Shown in pieces: positions 7,443 through 15,858 of a stretch of 64,000 bases of DNA. The position numbers and the translations under genes were made by a program. The notes beneath the pieces were generated by a model. It did no database searches, was not told the DNA's origin, and saw only the letters and a program-made list of their open reading frames with translations. Every line of letters begins with the position of its first letter. Positions within the stretch are counted from its first letter, which is position 1. Source of the DNA: an uncultured Mailhella sp. (GTDB lineage Bacteria > Desulfobacterota > Desulfovibrionia > Desulfovibrionales > Desulfovibrionaceae); contig NZ_OZ007001.1 of NCBI RefSeq assembly GCF_963931295.1, positions 2,745,001 through 2,809,000 on the forward strand. Direction: 5' to 3'.

Positions 7443-9219
7443 GGCGGAACGGCGCATATTCCGCAAGCGAGATATTCCTCCTGTGTCGCGCTGGGCGGCA
7501 CAGCATCTCATTGTGCCGGACGGCCCCTATGCCGGGGCACGGTACCGGCGCGACGTGAATCCGTACCTGGCGGGCATCATGGACGCATTTTCCGAGCGCA
7601 GCGTGGAGGAAGTGGTGGTCTGCGGTGCTCCCCAGACAGGAAAAACGCTGTGCCTGTACGCATGCCTGTGCTGGTGCATCGACTACAGGCCGGCGCCGCG
7701 CATGCTGGCCATGCCGGACGACGAAACGCTGGCCCGCGTGGTGGAAGCCAAACTTAAGCCCATGTTCCGCAAAACACGGCCCGTGCGCGAGCTTCTCGGC
7801 AAGAGCAAGGGCGGCCGCACGGGATTTGCCGACGGAACGGCCCTGTACCTGTCCAGCGCGGCCAGTGCCAGCCAGCGCGCGTCTATTTCCGTGCAGGATT
7901 TGTTTCTGGACGAGGAATCTCTGTTCCGAGCTTTTGCAGGCCACGGAGACCCGGTGACGGACTTTAGGGAGAGAACGCGCTCCTATCCCTATACGCACAA
8001 GATCATGCGTATCAGTAAGCCCGTGGGCGATGAAACGAGCACGATATGGGCAGACCTGGCCGCCATGGATGAGGTGCGCCGTTACCGGGTGGTGTGCCCG
8101 GCCTGCGGGACGGAACAGGTGATGCAGCCGGAGAACATCATTTCCGAGCACGGCGTGAAGGACCCCGTGCGGGTACGGCGCGAAAAGCTGGGGCGCTACC
8201 GCTGCCCGCACTGCGCCTATCACTGGACGGACTACGCCCGCGACCAGGCCGTGGCGCGCGGCCGATGGGAGGCCGACAGTCCGCTTCCGTCTCCCCACCG
8301 CGTGGGCTTCCACCTGCCGGCTTACCTTTCTTCCGCAGTGTCTCTTTCTGAGGTTCGGGCGGCGCAGCTGGAACTGGAAAAGACGGACGATGCAGACGCC
8401 CATCAGGCATACGCCAACGGCATTCTGGCCAGGCCCTATACTCCGGTCATTGCCAAAACCAGTGAGGACGAAGTGCTGGAGCTGGTGGACCGCGACCTGC
8501 CGCCGTGCACGCTGCCCGCCGGATATCGGGCAGTTACGCTGGGGATAGACATGCAGCGTGTTGGCTTCTGGTACATGGCCGTTGCCTGGACACGGCGGCT
8601 GGACGGCGCGGTCATTGACTACGGCCGCCTTCAGGACTGGGAGGAGGTGTACCGCAAAGTCTTTGAAACGGAATACGCCGTGCAGGGGCAGGACGATTCC
8701 GTGCCCGTATGGCGCGCCGCGCTCGATACCGGCGGCGGTCTGGAAGGGGACGCCATATCCCGCACGGAACAGGCCTATGAGTTCCTGCGCCAGTATGGGA
8801 TGGGGGTGCTGTGGGGAACCAAAGGTGCAAGTCACCGCCAGAGCCTTCCCGTGCAGTGGAGTCTCATGGAACGGATGCCTCAGAGCCGAACGTCCATCAG
8901 GGGTGGGCTGCGTCTTTATATTCTGGACACTGACTACTTCAAAACATGGACAACGGCCCGCCTTCAGCCCGGAAGCAGACAGCCTTTTCGTTTGCATTCC
9001 GGATGCGATGAAGCTCTGGCAAAGCAACTCACTGCGGAGCAACTCGTACGGGAGAAGGGAAAGCGGGTATGGAAACAGCGCCGGCGGGACAATCACTGGT
9101 TTGACTGCCTTTGCCTGTGCACGGCGGCCGCGCATTCCACCTGGACGCCGAGCCTTTCGCGCATACTGGAAACTGTGGAAGAGGAAGAGCCCGCCTTTGT
9201 CGAGCAGAAGGGGGCGTGA
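7423..9219 (+). CDS. Terminase large subunit, GpA family
   Basis: A 598-aa packaging motor that cuts concatemeric phage DNA and pumps it into the prohead. Walker A is CGAPQTGKT near residue 66; the nuclease domain in the C-terminal half includes LGIDMQRVGFWYMAVAW with the conserved Asp. Two Cys pairs (CPACG, CPHCAYHW, about residues 224-265) form a zinc-binding insertion usual for GpA-type proteins. ATG 7423 is preferred over 7420 because GGAGG then sits 6 bases away instead of 3. The overlap with the small subunit implies coupled translation. Confidence 0.9.
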   Translation: MRLSLTEAERRIFRKRDIPPVSRWAAQHLIVPDGPYAGARYRRDVNPYLAGIMDAFSERSVEEVVVCGAPQTGKTLCLYACLCWCIDYRPAPRMLAMPDDETLARVVEAKLKPMFRKTRPVRELLGKSKGGRTGFADGTALYLSSAASASQRASISVQDLFLDEESLFRAFAGHGDPVTDFRERTRSYPYTHKIMRISKPVGDETSTIWADLAAMDEVRRYRVVCPACGTEQVMQPENIISEHGVKDPVRVRREKLGRYRCPHCAYHWTDYARDQAVARGRWEADSPLPSPHRVGFHLPAYLSSAVSLSEVRAAQLELEKTDDADAHQAYANGILARPYTPVIAKTSEDEVLELVDRDLPPCTLPAGYRAVTLGIDMQRVGFWYMAVAWTRRLDGAVIDYGRLQDWEEVYRKVFETEYAVQGQDDSVPVWRAALDTGGGLEGDAISRTEQAYEFLRQYGMGVLWGTKGASHRQSLPVQWSLMERMPQSRTSIRGGLRLYILDTDYFKTWTTARLQPGSRQPFRLHSGCDEALAKQLTAEQLVREKGKRVWKQRRRDNHWFDCLCLCTAAAHSTWTPSLSRILETVEEEEPAFVEQKGA

Positions 9220-9407
9220 TGCAGCTTGTGGGGATGAAGGAGATATGCGCTTACATGAAGCGCAGCGAGTGCACAGTACGTAAGCTCATACGTCTGCATG
9301 AACTCCCTGCGGTGAAGATTGAAGGTGAATGGATATCGGACAGTGAGCTTATCAATGTATGGCTGCGGGAGAAAATCAAGGATTTGAAACATGGGAAAAA
9401 AAGATGA
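9219..9407 (+). CDS. Small helix-turn-helix protein (excisionase/HTH_17-like)
   Basis: A 62-aa protein with the compact HTH_17 pattern: MKEICAYMKRSECTVRKLI, then LPAVKIEGEWISDSELINVW. Such domains bind DNA in excisionases and small phage regulators. It starts on the ATG overlapping the terminase stop (TGATG). Position inside the packaging operon argues for a late or packaging-linked regulator, not excision; another excisionase-like gene lies beside the integrase at 34876. Confidence 0.65.
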   Translation: MQLVGMKEICAYMKRSECTVRKLIRLHELPAVKIEGEWISDSELINVWLREKIKDLKHGKKR

Positions 9408-9945
9408 CCGCAGGGCAGAAGCGGAAAAGCGGGACAGGCTTCTTCATCTTCTGCTTATCATCATGACCGTTTATGACCAGTGGATGATGGGTATCGGAGG
9501 TGGAGGCTCCAGAGATGATGACATTATTCCGGCACTGGACATGTGCGGGAGTGAATCACGATGGGCGCGCTTTCAGCTGGACCGCGTGTACCGCCGCATG
9601 GCGGAGTGTTTTGAGCTTCTGGGTTATCATGGCCGTTATTGCCTCAATTCCGGGCAGTATCGCAGCGTCAACGAAAAAATATCGGTCATGAATGGGAGTT
9701 TGCGTCGGTATGTTTCGGGCGTCTCTGGAGAGCTTCATGAACTGGTGACATGCACCAAGGTGCTGAGCTTCATGCTTTCCGTTCTGGTGCAGGCTACGCA
9801 CGAGAGCCGGCGCTCCGTGCTTATGTTGGACAGGGTGTTTTCCACGTTTGCGGATCACTGGTTTCCCAACGACGTGGCCATGGTGCAGGCCGTGGTAAAC
9901 ATTTATGCGGACTCATGTGTCCGTGTGCTGGGGGTGAAGATATGA
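9391..9945 (+). CDS. Phage protein of unknown function
   Basis: A 184-aa protein, mostly helical by composition, that I do not recognise. Two hydrophobic stretches (LLHLLLIIMTVYDQWMM near residue 20 and VLSFMLSVLVQA near residue 125) are not convincing membrane spans. It overlaps both neighbours by a few bases and belongs to the packaging operon. Confidence 0.55.
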   Translation: MGKKDDRRAEAEKRDRLLHLLLIIMTVYDQWMMGIGGGGSRDDDIIPALDMCGSESRWARFQLDRVYRRMAECFELLGYHGRYCLNSGQYRSVNEKISVMNGSLRRYVSGVSGELHELVTCTKVLSFMLSVLVQATHESRRSVLMLDRVFSTFADHWFPNDVAMVQAVVNIYADSCVRVLGVKI

Positions 9946-10166
9946 GCAGCTTGCTACAGGGGGCCTTGAAGCGATGTCCGTTCTGCGGTGGAGAAGCCGA
10001 GATCAGAATGGATACAGATATGAGCGCCGGCGGTCTGTACGTCTATGCCGCGTGCAGGCTTTGCGGCGCGCACCGTGCTCCAGAATGGGCACAATCCGCG
10101 ACAGAGGGGCGACAGGCGGCGGTCATCAAGGCCGCCAGAGACTGGAACAGGAGAGCGAAAAAATGA
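9942..10166 (+). CDS. Lar-like restriction alleviation family zinc protein
   Basis: A 74-aa protein matching the small Lar family layout: KRCPFCGGEAEI at the start, CRLCGAHR in the middle and AARDWNRRAKK at the end. In the Rac prophage, Lar weakens type I restriction; most phage homologues are untested. It has four Cys for one zinc ribbon, overlaps the upstream gene by 4 bp (ATGA) and is followed by another ATGA overlap. An anti-restriction role is plausible but inferred only from the family. Confidence 0.65.
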   Translation: MSSLLQGALKRCPFCGGEAEIRMDTDMSAGGLYVYAACRLCGAHRAPEWAQSATEGRQAAVIKAARDWNRRAKK

Positions 10167-10381
10167 GACGGGGACGTGTAACGAGCGCGGAAGTTGTGCT
10201 GCTGTGCCTGGCGAACGCCAGTCTTATGGCTCAAATTCGCCGCAATCGAAAAGAATATGAGGAAATGCGTGCAGTGGCACAAGCTACTATCGACCACCTG
10301 AGGCACGAGGTTGCCGAACTGGAAATAGAAAACCTTGAATTGAATAGCCGGCTGGGCGAGGAGAACGTCGCGGCAGGATAA
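10163..10381 (+). CDS. Small coiled-coil phage protein, unknown function
   Basis: A 72-aa protein. A hydrophobic N-terminal helix (SAEVVLLCLANASLMAQI) is followed by a long charged helix rich in Glu and Leu with heptad spacing. It is last in the packaging operon: a strong hairpin terminator begins 34 bp after its stop. A membrane-anchored lysis or Rz-like role is possible but unsupported. Confidence 0.5.
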   Translation: MRRGRVTSAEVVLLCLANASLMAQIRRNRKEYEEMRAVAQATIDHLRHEVAELEIENLELNSRLGEENVAAG

Positions 10382-10415
10382 AGCGACCGGGACGAGTATG
10401 CCCCGGTATGGTTTT

Positions 10416-10441
10416 GCCCCTCTTTGGAGGGGCTTTTTTTT
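10416..10441 (+). terminator. Rho-independent terminator after the packaging operon
   Basis: GCCCCTC and GAGGGGC form a 7-bp stem with a TTTG loop, followed by eight Ts. It separates the terminase operon from the head genes. Confidence 0.85.
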
Positions 10442-10487
10442 GCCCCAAAAAACAGCCGTAAATCGTGCCCCCTGAAAAACCTGTCAA

Positions 10488-10540
10488 CGATAAATATGGC
10501 CTTTTTACCGATAAAGAAGGCCTTTTTACCGGCATATACC
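10488..10540. repeat. Tandem 21-bp repeat ahead of the head operon
   Basis: Two adjacent 21-bp copies (10488-10508, 10509-10529) share CGATAAA and GGCCTTTTTAC; a third CCGATAAA follows at about 10539. The unit also forms a dyad between GGCC blocks. It lies between the packaging terminator and the first head gene, where a late promoter or activator-binding site would be expected. No clear sigma-70 promoter is seen. Confidence 0.5.
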
Positions 10541-10628
10541 GATAAATTCCGTTTTGGCCATTTTTCGGGGTTACGTTTTTTTCCATCTTCGCGGGCATGG
10601 TGTCCGCGGGAAAACATGGGGCAAAAAC

Positions 10629-10865
10629 ATGACCTATACCTGGTGCGAACTGGAAGAGCAGCTTCTGGAAGACATGGCCTCCGGAGGCTTCGGAAAAGTC
10701 CAGAGCTACAGCGTGAGCACGGCGGGCGGCTCCCGAAATTTCAGCTACCGGACGCTCTCTGAACTGAAGGATTTGCTTGCCTATGTTCAGAGCCGTTGCG
10801 CCATGGAGAGCGGCAAGGTTCCCTATGTGGGGCGAACCTGCGCGGGCAGCGCCGGGAGGTCCTGA
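10629..10865 (+). CDS. Head-tail joining protein, gpW-like
   Basis: A 78-aa protein just upstream of the portal gene, the place gpW occupies in lambda-like phages. The sequence SYRTLSELKDLLAYVQSRC near residues 38-56 matches the conserved gpW helix, which in lambda closes the portal after packaging and makes the tail joint. ATG 10629 follows a weak GGGG ribosome site. The C-terminus is Gly/Ser-rich. Confidence 0.65.
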   Translation: MTYTWCELEEQLLEDMASGGFGKVQSYSVSTAGGSRNFSYRTLSELKDLLAYVQSRCAMESGKVPYVGRTCAGSAGRS

Positions 10866-10867
10866 GC

Positions 10868-12364
10868 ATGGGAGTGTTGCAGAGCATACGGAGCTGGCGC
10901 GTGCGTCGCGCCCGTGCGCTGCTCAGAAGCTGGGGCTACGACGGCGCTTCCCTTTCGGAAGCGAACGAGTGGCACACGGTCAACGAGCAGATCAACTGGC
11001 TCATAGGCCGGGCTTCTCCGCGCCTTCGGGCCCGCGTGCGAGACCTGGTACGCAACTTCCCGCTCTTTGCCCGCGGCGTGAACGTGTACACCGCCTATAT
11101 GGTGGGCCGCGGGGCCCGCTTCCAGTCGCTGGCCGTGCATCCCGACGGCTCTCCCGCCTATGATGCGCGTCGCCGCATAGAGGACAGGTTCCGCGCCTGG
11201 ATGGAACAGGATGCCGATATCTCCGGAGGGCTGCATTTCTATGAGCTTCAGCAGCTTTTGTGCCGCCAGATCATGGAATGCGGGGAAGGCTTTTTCACGT
11301 TCTGCCGCCGGTCTCACTACCATGTGTCGCCGCTTGCGCTCATGCCCATAGAGGCGGACCGCCTCACGGAATTGGGCGGCGGCCGGGATACGGAGCGCGT
11401 AGGGCATTTTGCCGGTGTGGAATACGACAGACTCACCGGGGAAAAGCTGGCCTATCACATCATGAACGACGGCTACAGCGCGGACGTGACCCGCGTGCCT
11501 GCCGACGAAATGCTGCACATTTACCAGCACCTGCGTCCCGGACAGCTTCGAGGCGTCACGCCATTTGCCCCGGCCATACTCACAGCCCGTGCCATGAGCC
11601 AGTTTGTGGAGAGCGAACTGGACGCGGCCCGCAAGGCCGCCAAGTACCTGGCCATAGTGACCACGGATCAGCCGGACGTGTACCAGGCGGCGCGCGGCAT
11701 TGCCGGCGCAAAGAAGACGACGCAGGGCACTCCCATAGAAAGTCTGGAAAACTCCATCATCGAATACCTGCGCCCCGGTGAAGATATCCGCTTTGCCGAA
11801 GGCGCGAGCCGCCCGGGCGATGCCTTCGACCGTTTCAACCGCTTTGCGGCCCGCATGGTGGCCGTGAGCATAGACGTGCCCTATGAGGTGCTTTCCGGCG
11901 ACTACACGGGCATCAACTACAGCACGTCCAAGGCCAGCCGCGGTGACGCCCTCATGCTGCTCCGGCCCCATCACTTCATGATGCAGAACCGTTTTTCCAT
12001 GCCGGTGTTCCGCCATTGGCTGGATATGGAAGCCCTCACGCAGGATTACCTGCCGGGGTACTGGCTGGGCCGGGAAGGGTATCAGCGCTGCATGTGGATA
12101 CCCGCGGGCATGCCGAGCGTGGACCCGCAGCGTGACGGCCGGGCCGATATCGAGGCCATAGCCGCGGGACTCAAGTCTCCGCAGGAGGCCATTCTCGGCC
12201 GAGGCGGCGATCCCGAAGAAGTGCTCGATCAGCTGGCGGAATGGCAGCGCATGGCGGATGAGCGCGGTGTGACCTTCGGCCAGGTATCCGAAAGCCTGAG
12301 CAGCAATCCGGCTGCGCTGGAAGATCAGCCGGTAACCATGAATGGAGGCAACAATGCCGAATAA
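10868..12364 (+). CDS. Phage portal protein, lambda gpB family
   Basis: A 498-aa protein that forms the dodecameric channel through which DNA enters and leaves the head. The N-terminal region (NEWHTVNEQINWLIGRASPRL) and VRNFPLFARGVNVYTAYMVG are typical of this family, as is GDYTGINYSTSKASRGD near residue 345. GGAGG lies upstream of ATG 10868. It overlaps the next gene by 11 bp, joined to the protease-capsid fusion as in many such phages. Confidence 0.9.
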   Translation: MGVLQSIRSWRVRRARALLRSWGYDGASLSEANEWHTVNEQINWLIGRASPRLRARVRDLVRNFPLFARGVNVYTAYMVGRGARFQSLAVHPDGSPAYDARRRIEDRFRAWMEQDADISGGLHFYELQQLLCRQIMECGEGFFTFCRRSHYHVSPLALMPIEADRLTELGGGRDTERVGHFAGVEYDRLTGEKLAYHIMNDGYSADVTRVPADEMLHIYQHLRPGQLRGVTPFAPAILTARAMSQFVESELDAARKAAKYLAIVTTDQPDVYQAARGIAGAKKTTQGTPIESLENSIIEYLRPGEDIRFAEGASRPGDAFDRFNRFAARMVAVSIDVPYEVLSGDYTGINYSTSKASRGDALMLLRPHHFMMQNRFSMPVFRHWLDMEALTQDYLPGYWLGREGYQRCMWIPAGMPSVDPQRDGRADIEAIAAGLKSPQEAILGRGGDPEEVLDQLAEWQRMADERGVTFGQVSESLSSNPAALEDQPVTMNGGNNAE

Positions 12365-14420
12365 GAGAACGGACATTTTTCATGCGTCCAGCCGCTCAGT
12401 TTCCCTGGGGCGGCGTGGCGTGCCTCTTTCTCTCAACGAGGCGGAACGCAGTGTGGAGTTCACGGCGGCTACGGAGCGGCCGGTGAACGTGTGGGACTGG
12501 GAGAAGTGGGATGTGGTGCCCGAGGTTCTGCGTGTGGATGGGGTGCAGCTTCCTGCATCCGGCCAGGTGCCGCTGCTGGACACTCACGACGGCACGAGCG
12601 TGCAGAACGTGCTCGGCAGCTTCGGAGCCTTTCGCACGGAAGAGGGCCAGCTCATAGGGCGTGCCACTTTCTCCGGAGTACAGGCCGGATCGGATGCCTT
12701 CCGCCGTGTGGCTGAAGGGCACATTACCGACGTTTCCGTGGGCTACGAGGTTCTGGCTTCCACCTGGGTGGAGAGCGGCGCCACGGCCATGGTGGAAGGA
12801 GTGGAATACACGGGCCCCGTGCGCGTGACCACGGCATGGAAACTTTTTGAGGTGTCGCTTTGTCCCGTAGGTGCGGACGACAGGGCGAAGGTACGGGGAA
12901 AAATCATCAACATCGGAGGACAATCCATGAACAGGAATCCCGGACAGGGGAAGCGTTTTGACGCATCCGCCGCGAAGGAGCAGCTGAGCACCGCCGTTGA
13001 AGCTCTGAACGCGCTGGCAGCAGTGCTTACGGAACCGGAAGAAGAGAAGACGGACGATACTGCGGAAGATAGTAACGAACCTGCGGCCATACCGGAAAGC
13101 CCTACTGGTGAAGGCGACGGCCGAGCCTGCGAGCCGGACGACAAGACCAGGGAAGACGCCGTGGAAGAAGAACGCGCCCGCATTATGGAAATCTCGGCCA
13201 TGTGCCGCGCGCACAACATGCCCGCCAAAATGGAGGAAGAGATGATCCGCAAGGGCTACAGTCTGGACAAGGCCCGTGCGGCCGTTCTTACCCGCCTTGA
13301 AGGACGGAGCTCTGCCGCCTTTGCCCGTGTGGATGTGGGCCGTACCGAACAGGAAAAAGTGCGTGAGGCCGTTTCCCACGGCCTGCTGCTGCGCTGCGGT
13401 GTGGCAGAAGCCCGTATCAATAACGGCAAAATTGCTGCCGGCGCCCGTGAGTTCTCGGGCATGAGCATGCGCGAGGTGTGCCGTGAGATGCTCATGAGAA
13501 GCGGACAGCCTACAGGCGGCAACGTGGTGGAAATGGTGGGCCGTGCGCTCTCCACCACCGATCTGCCGAACCTTCTCACCGATACGGCCAACCGCGTGCT
13601 CATGGACGGCTGGGAATCGGCGGACAGACAGTGGGAAGTCTGGTGCGGACTGGACTCTGTTTCCGACTTCAAGGAGCTCACGCTGCTGGACTTTGCGAGC
13701 GGTGACGATCTGGCCCTTATTCCTGAAGGCGGCGAATACCAGAACGGCCGTGCTGCCGAGCATGCGGAAAGCGTGAAGATTGAGACCTACGGCAAGATTT
13801 TCCCGCTCACCCGCCAGGCCATTGTGAACGACGATCTGGGCGCGTTTGCCCGCATTGCCCGCAACCACGGCGAAGCGGCCGCCCGCATGGTGAACCGCCT
13901 TGCCTGCCGTGTGCTCACCGCCAACCCGACCATGGGCGACGGCACGGCGCTCTTCCACGACGAACACGGAAACCTTGTATCGTCCGGCGGTAACGTGCCC
14001 ACCGTGGAAACGCTGGGCGCAGCCTTCCTGAAGATGCGCACGCAGAAGGACGCCCTGGGCAATCGCGTTCAGATCCGTCCGCAGTTCTTCATTGCGCCGG
14101 CCGCGCTGGAAACCGGCGCCGAAGTCTTCTTCAACTCTCAGCTTATCGGTACGCAGGAAAAGCCCAATCAGGCGAACATCTACGCGGGCAGCGTGCTGAC
14201 TCGTGTGTATGACGCGGAACTGGACGACGTTTCCGCCACTGATTGGTATCTGGCCGGCCCCAAGGGCAAGACGGTGACCATATTCACGCTGAACGGCGCG
14301 ACGGCTCCTTACCTTGAGTACAAGGAAGGCTGGCGTGTGGACGGTGTGGAATACAAGGTGCGCCTTGACGTGGCCGCCAAGGCTGTGGCCTGGCAGGGGC
14401 TGTGTAAGTCTGCGAGCTGA
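12354..14420 (+). CDS. Prohead protease fused to major capsid protein
   Basis: A 688-aa fusion. Residues 1-190 are a U35-like prohead protease: the catalytic His lies in LLDTHDG and the Ser in ITDVSVGYEV. Residues 200-290 are acidic and low-complexity, probably the scaffold. From about residue 330 the sequence is a Mu gpT/HK97-type capsid protein (SMREVCREML, FPLTRQAIVNDDLGAF). GGAGG before 12354 selects that start over 12342. A second ribosome site, GGAGGA, stands 6 bases before an in-frame ATG at 12927, exactly between the protease and scaffold. This would give a protease-free precursor of 497 aa. Confidence 0.85.
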   Translation: MPNKRTDIFHASSRSVSLGRRGVPLSLNEAERSVEFTAATERPVNVWDWEKWDVVPEVLRVDGVQLPASGQVPLLDTHDGTSVQNVLGSFGAFRTEEGQLIGRATFSGVQAGSDAFRRVAEGHITDVSVGYEVLASTWVESGATAMVEGVEYTGPVRVTTAWKLFEVSLCPVGADDRAKVRGKIINIGGQSMNRNPGQGKRFDASAAKEQLSTAVEALNALAAVLTEPEEEKTDDTAEDSNEPAAIPESPTGEGDGRACEPDDKTREDAVEEERARIMEISAMCRAHNMPAKMEEEMIRKGYSLDKARAAVLTRLEGRSSAAFARVDVGRTEQEKVREAVSHGLLLRCGVAEARINNGKIAAGAREFSGMSMREVCREMLMRSGQPTGGNVVEMVGRALSTTDLPNLLTDTANRVLMDGWESADRQWEVWCGLDSVSDFKELTLLDFASGDDLALIPEGGEYQNGRAAEHAESVKIETYGKIFPLTRQAIVNDDLGAFARIARNHGEAAARMVNRLACRVLTANPTMGDGTALFHDEHGNLVSSGGNVPTVETLGAAFLKMRTQKDALGNRVQIRPQFFIAPAALETGAEVFFNSQLIGTQEKPNQANIYAGSVLTRVYDAELDDVSATDWYLAGPKGKTVTIFTLNGATAPYLEYKEGWRVDGVEYKVRLDVAAKAVAWQGLCKSAS

Positions 14421-14437
14421 AGAAAAGGAGAGAGAAC

Positions 14438-14791
14438 ATGCAGAACAAGATTCAGGGAACCCACCTCATGAGCTACGCGCCGTCGTCCACTCCTGTGAAG
14501 GGTGGCGACCTCGTGAAACTGGGAGACTCTTTTTACGGCGTGGCGGTGAATGACCTTGCCGTGAATGAAACCGGCATTGTTGATACGGACGGTGTTTTCG
14601 AGCTTCCCAAGGTCACCGGCGCCGTTACCCAGGGCGCGCCGCTGTATGTCGGCAGCGACGGCAAGGTGACGGTCACGGCAACGGACAAGGCTTATTGCGG
14701 CCGGGCCTTTGCCGCTGCCGGCAGTTCGGATGCCACGGCCAAGGTCATGCTGAACTTCGGCGTGGACCCTTCGGCCTATAACGCGGGCTAG
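14438..14791 (+). CDS. Capsid decoration protein (DUF2190-like)
   Basis: A 117-aa protein rich in Gly, Val and Thr, probably binding the outside of the capsid lattice to stabilise it. Features such as GDLVKLGDSFYGVAVNDLA and TQGAPLYVGSDGKVT match the DUF2190 cement family, and the position right after the capsid gene supports it. AGGAGAG precedes the start. Confidence 0.75.
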   Translation: MQNKIQGTHLMSYAPSSTPVKGGDLVKLGDSFYGVAVNDLAVNETGIVDTDGVFELPKVTGAVTQGAPLYVGSDGKVTVTATDKAYCGRAFAAAGSSDATAKVMLNFGVDPSAYNAG

Positions 14792-14795
14792 TCGT

Positions 14796-15341
14796 ATGGG
14801 CTGCTTTGAAAAAGCCCATGCCTTCGTGGAGCGCATGGAAGGCGGCTTTGTGGACGATCCCGCCGACCCCGGCGGAACCACGAACTACGGTGTATCCCTG
14901 CGCTTTCTCAAGTCTCAGGGGCTTGAAGTCGGGGACATCGACGGCGACGGCGACATAGATGCCGACGATATCCGTGCGCTTACTCCGGAGCGAGCGGCGG
15001 GAGTTCTCCGCCGCACGTTCTGGGATGTGTTTCCGCTCGATGCCGTGCCGGACCCTCTGGCCCTGGCCGTGTATGACACGGCCGTGAATATGGGAGTGGG
15101 GCAGGCCAAGATGCTGACGCAGAAGGCTCTTTTTATAGAGGCAGACGGCCGCTGGGGCCCGCTGACCTGGGCGGCCGTAAAGGCCTGTTCTGATCCCAAG
15201 GCGGCAGCCCTTGCCATGGTAGAGCGCCGCCGGGAGCGTTACGCGGCGCTGGTGCGGAACAACCCCGATCTGAGGAAGTTTTCCCGCGGCTGGGAAAACC
15301 GCATGAAGGCGCTGGAAAAAGAAATAAGGAGTGCTGTGTGA
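14796..15341 (+). CDS. Endolysin, glycoside hydrolase family 108
   Basis: A 181-aa muramidase-type lysin. The GH108 signature VERMEGGFVDDPADPGG with the catalytic Glu is at residues 11-27, followed by TTNYGVS. The C-terminal helical part (AVYDTAVNMGVGQA, DGRWGPLTWAAV) matches the peptidoglycan-binding domain normal for this family. Unusually, residues 47-59 read DIDGDGDIDADDI, a dockerin/EF-hand-like calcium loop. There is no signal peptide, so release depends on the holin candidates downstream. The ribosome site is weak. Confidence 0.85.
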   Translation: MGCFEKAHAFVERMEGGFVDDPADPGGTTNYGVSLRFLKSQGLEVGDIDGDGDIDADDIRALTPERAAGVLRRTFWDVFPLDAVPDPLALAVYDTAVNMGVGQAKMLTQKALFIEADGRWGPLTWAAVKACSDPKAAALAMVERRRERYAALVRNNPDLRKFSRGWENRMKALEKEIRSAV

Positions 15342-15658
15342 AGACTCTTTTTCTGATGGGGCTGATGCTGCTCTTTGTCGCAACGGGGGCCATGGCTGAG
15401 GAAGCGGTGGAAGAGGCTCCGCTGGGCGCGGACATTGTGGCTGTATTGCTCACGTATCTGCCTGCTTCCTGGGGAGGATGGGTAACGCTGGTGGTGACGG
15501 TGTGCGCGGCCATAGCAGCCTGCTGGCCGAGACCTTCCGACGACGCGAATATCTTTGTCCGGATTCTGTACGCAGTGGTGAACGCCATAGGCTTCAATGC
15601 GGGCAAGGCTCAGAACGCTGACGATGCAGCCGCCCAGGTGCGAAAGGGCCGGGCGTGA
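15338..15658 (+). CDS. Holin-like membrane protein
   Basis: A 106-aa protein starting at GTG 15338, which overlaps the endolysin stop by 4 bp and has AAGGAG upstream. Residues 1-20 look like a signal peptide or signal anchor (LFLMGLMLLFVATGAMA, cleavage after AMA possible). A second span, WVTLVVTVCAAIAACWP, is near residues 47-63. The tail is Ala-rich and charged. The position between endolysin and a nested lipoprotein fits a holin or holin-regulator role; direct family membership is not evident. Confidence 0.6.
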   Translation: MKTLFLMGLMLLFVATGAMAEEAVEEAPLGADIVAVLLTYLPASWGGWVTLVVTVCAAIAACWPRPSDDANIFVRILYAVVNAIGFNAGKAQNADDAAAQVRKGRA

Positions 15659-15858
15659 GCCGTGTCACTGAAATCCTTTATCTCCTGCTCTCCCTTGGGG
15701 TGCGTCTTCTGGAACGGCTGGATGAAAAGAAAGCAGAGGAGTTTCGTGCTTCTGTGCTTGCTGATCCTGCCGGCGAGTGGGTGCGCCTCATGGGAGGGAC
15801 GGACAGAAGGGGAAGTTCTGGAAGCAGCGCCGACAACACCGGGAGCGCTGGTCACTGA
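15655..15858 (+). CDS. Small phage protein overlapping a nested lipoprotein
   Basis: A 67-aa product from GTG 15655, overlapping the previous stop. The N-terminus VTEILYLLLSLGVRLLERL is amphipathic or hydrophobic, followed by a charged helix and a Gly/Ser-rich end. It is too short for a classical i-spanin, but it occupies that slot because the downstream lipoprotein gene begins inside it in another frame. Confidence 0.45.
   Translation: MSRVTEILYLLLSLGVRLLERLDEKKAEEFRASVLADPAGEWVRLMGGTDRRGSSGSSADNTGSAGH

Noticed and set aside
7429..9135. Long minus-strand frame opposite the terminase
   Set aside because: Antisense shadow caused by high GC; no motifs. The same holds for the long frames opposite the portal (10823-12376), the sheath region (17633-20119), mrcA (38657-41560) and addA (59332-62730).
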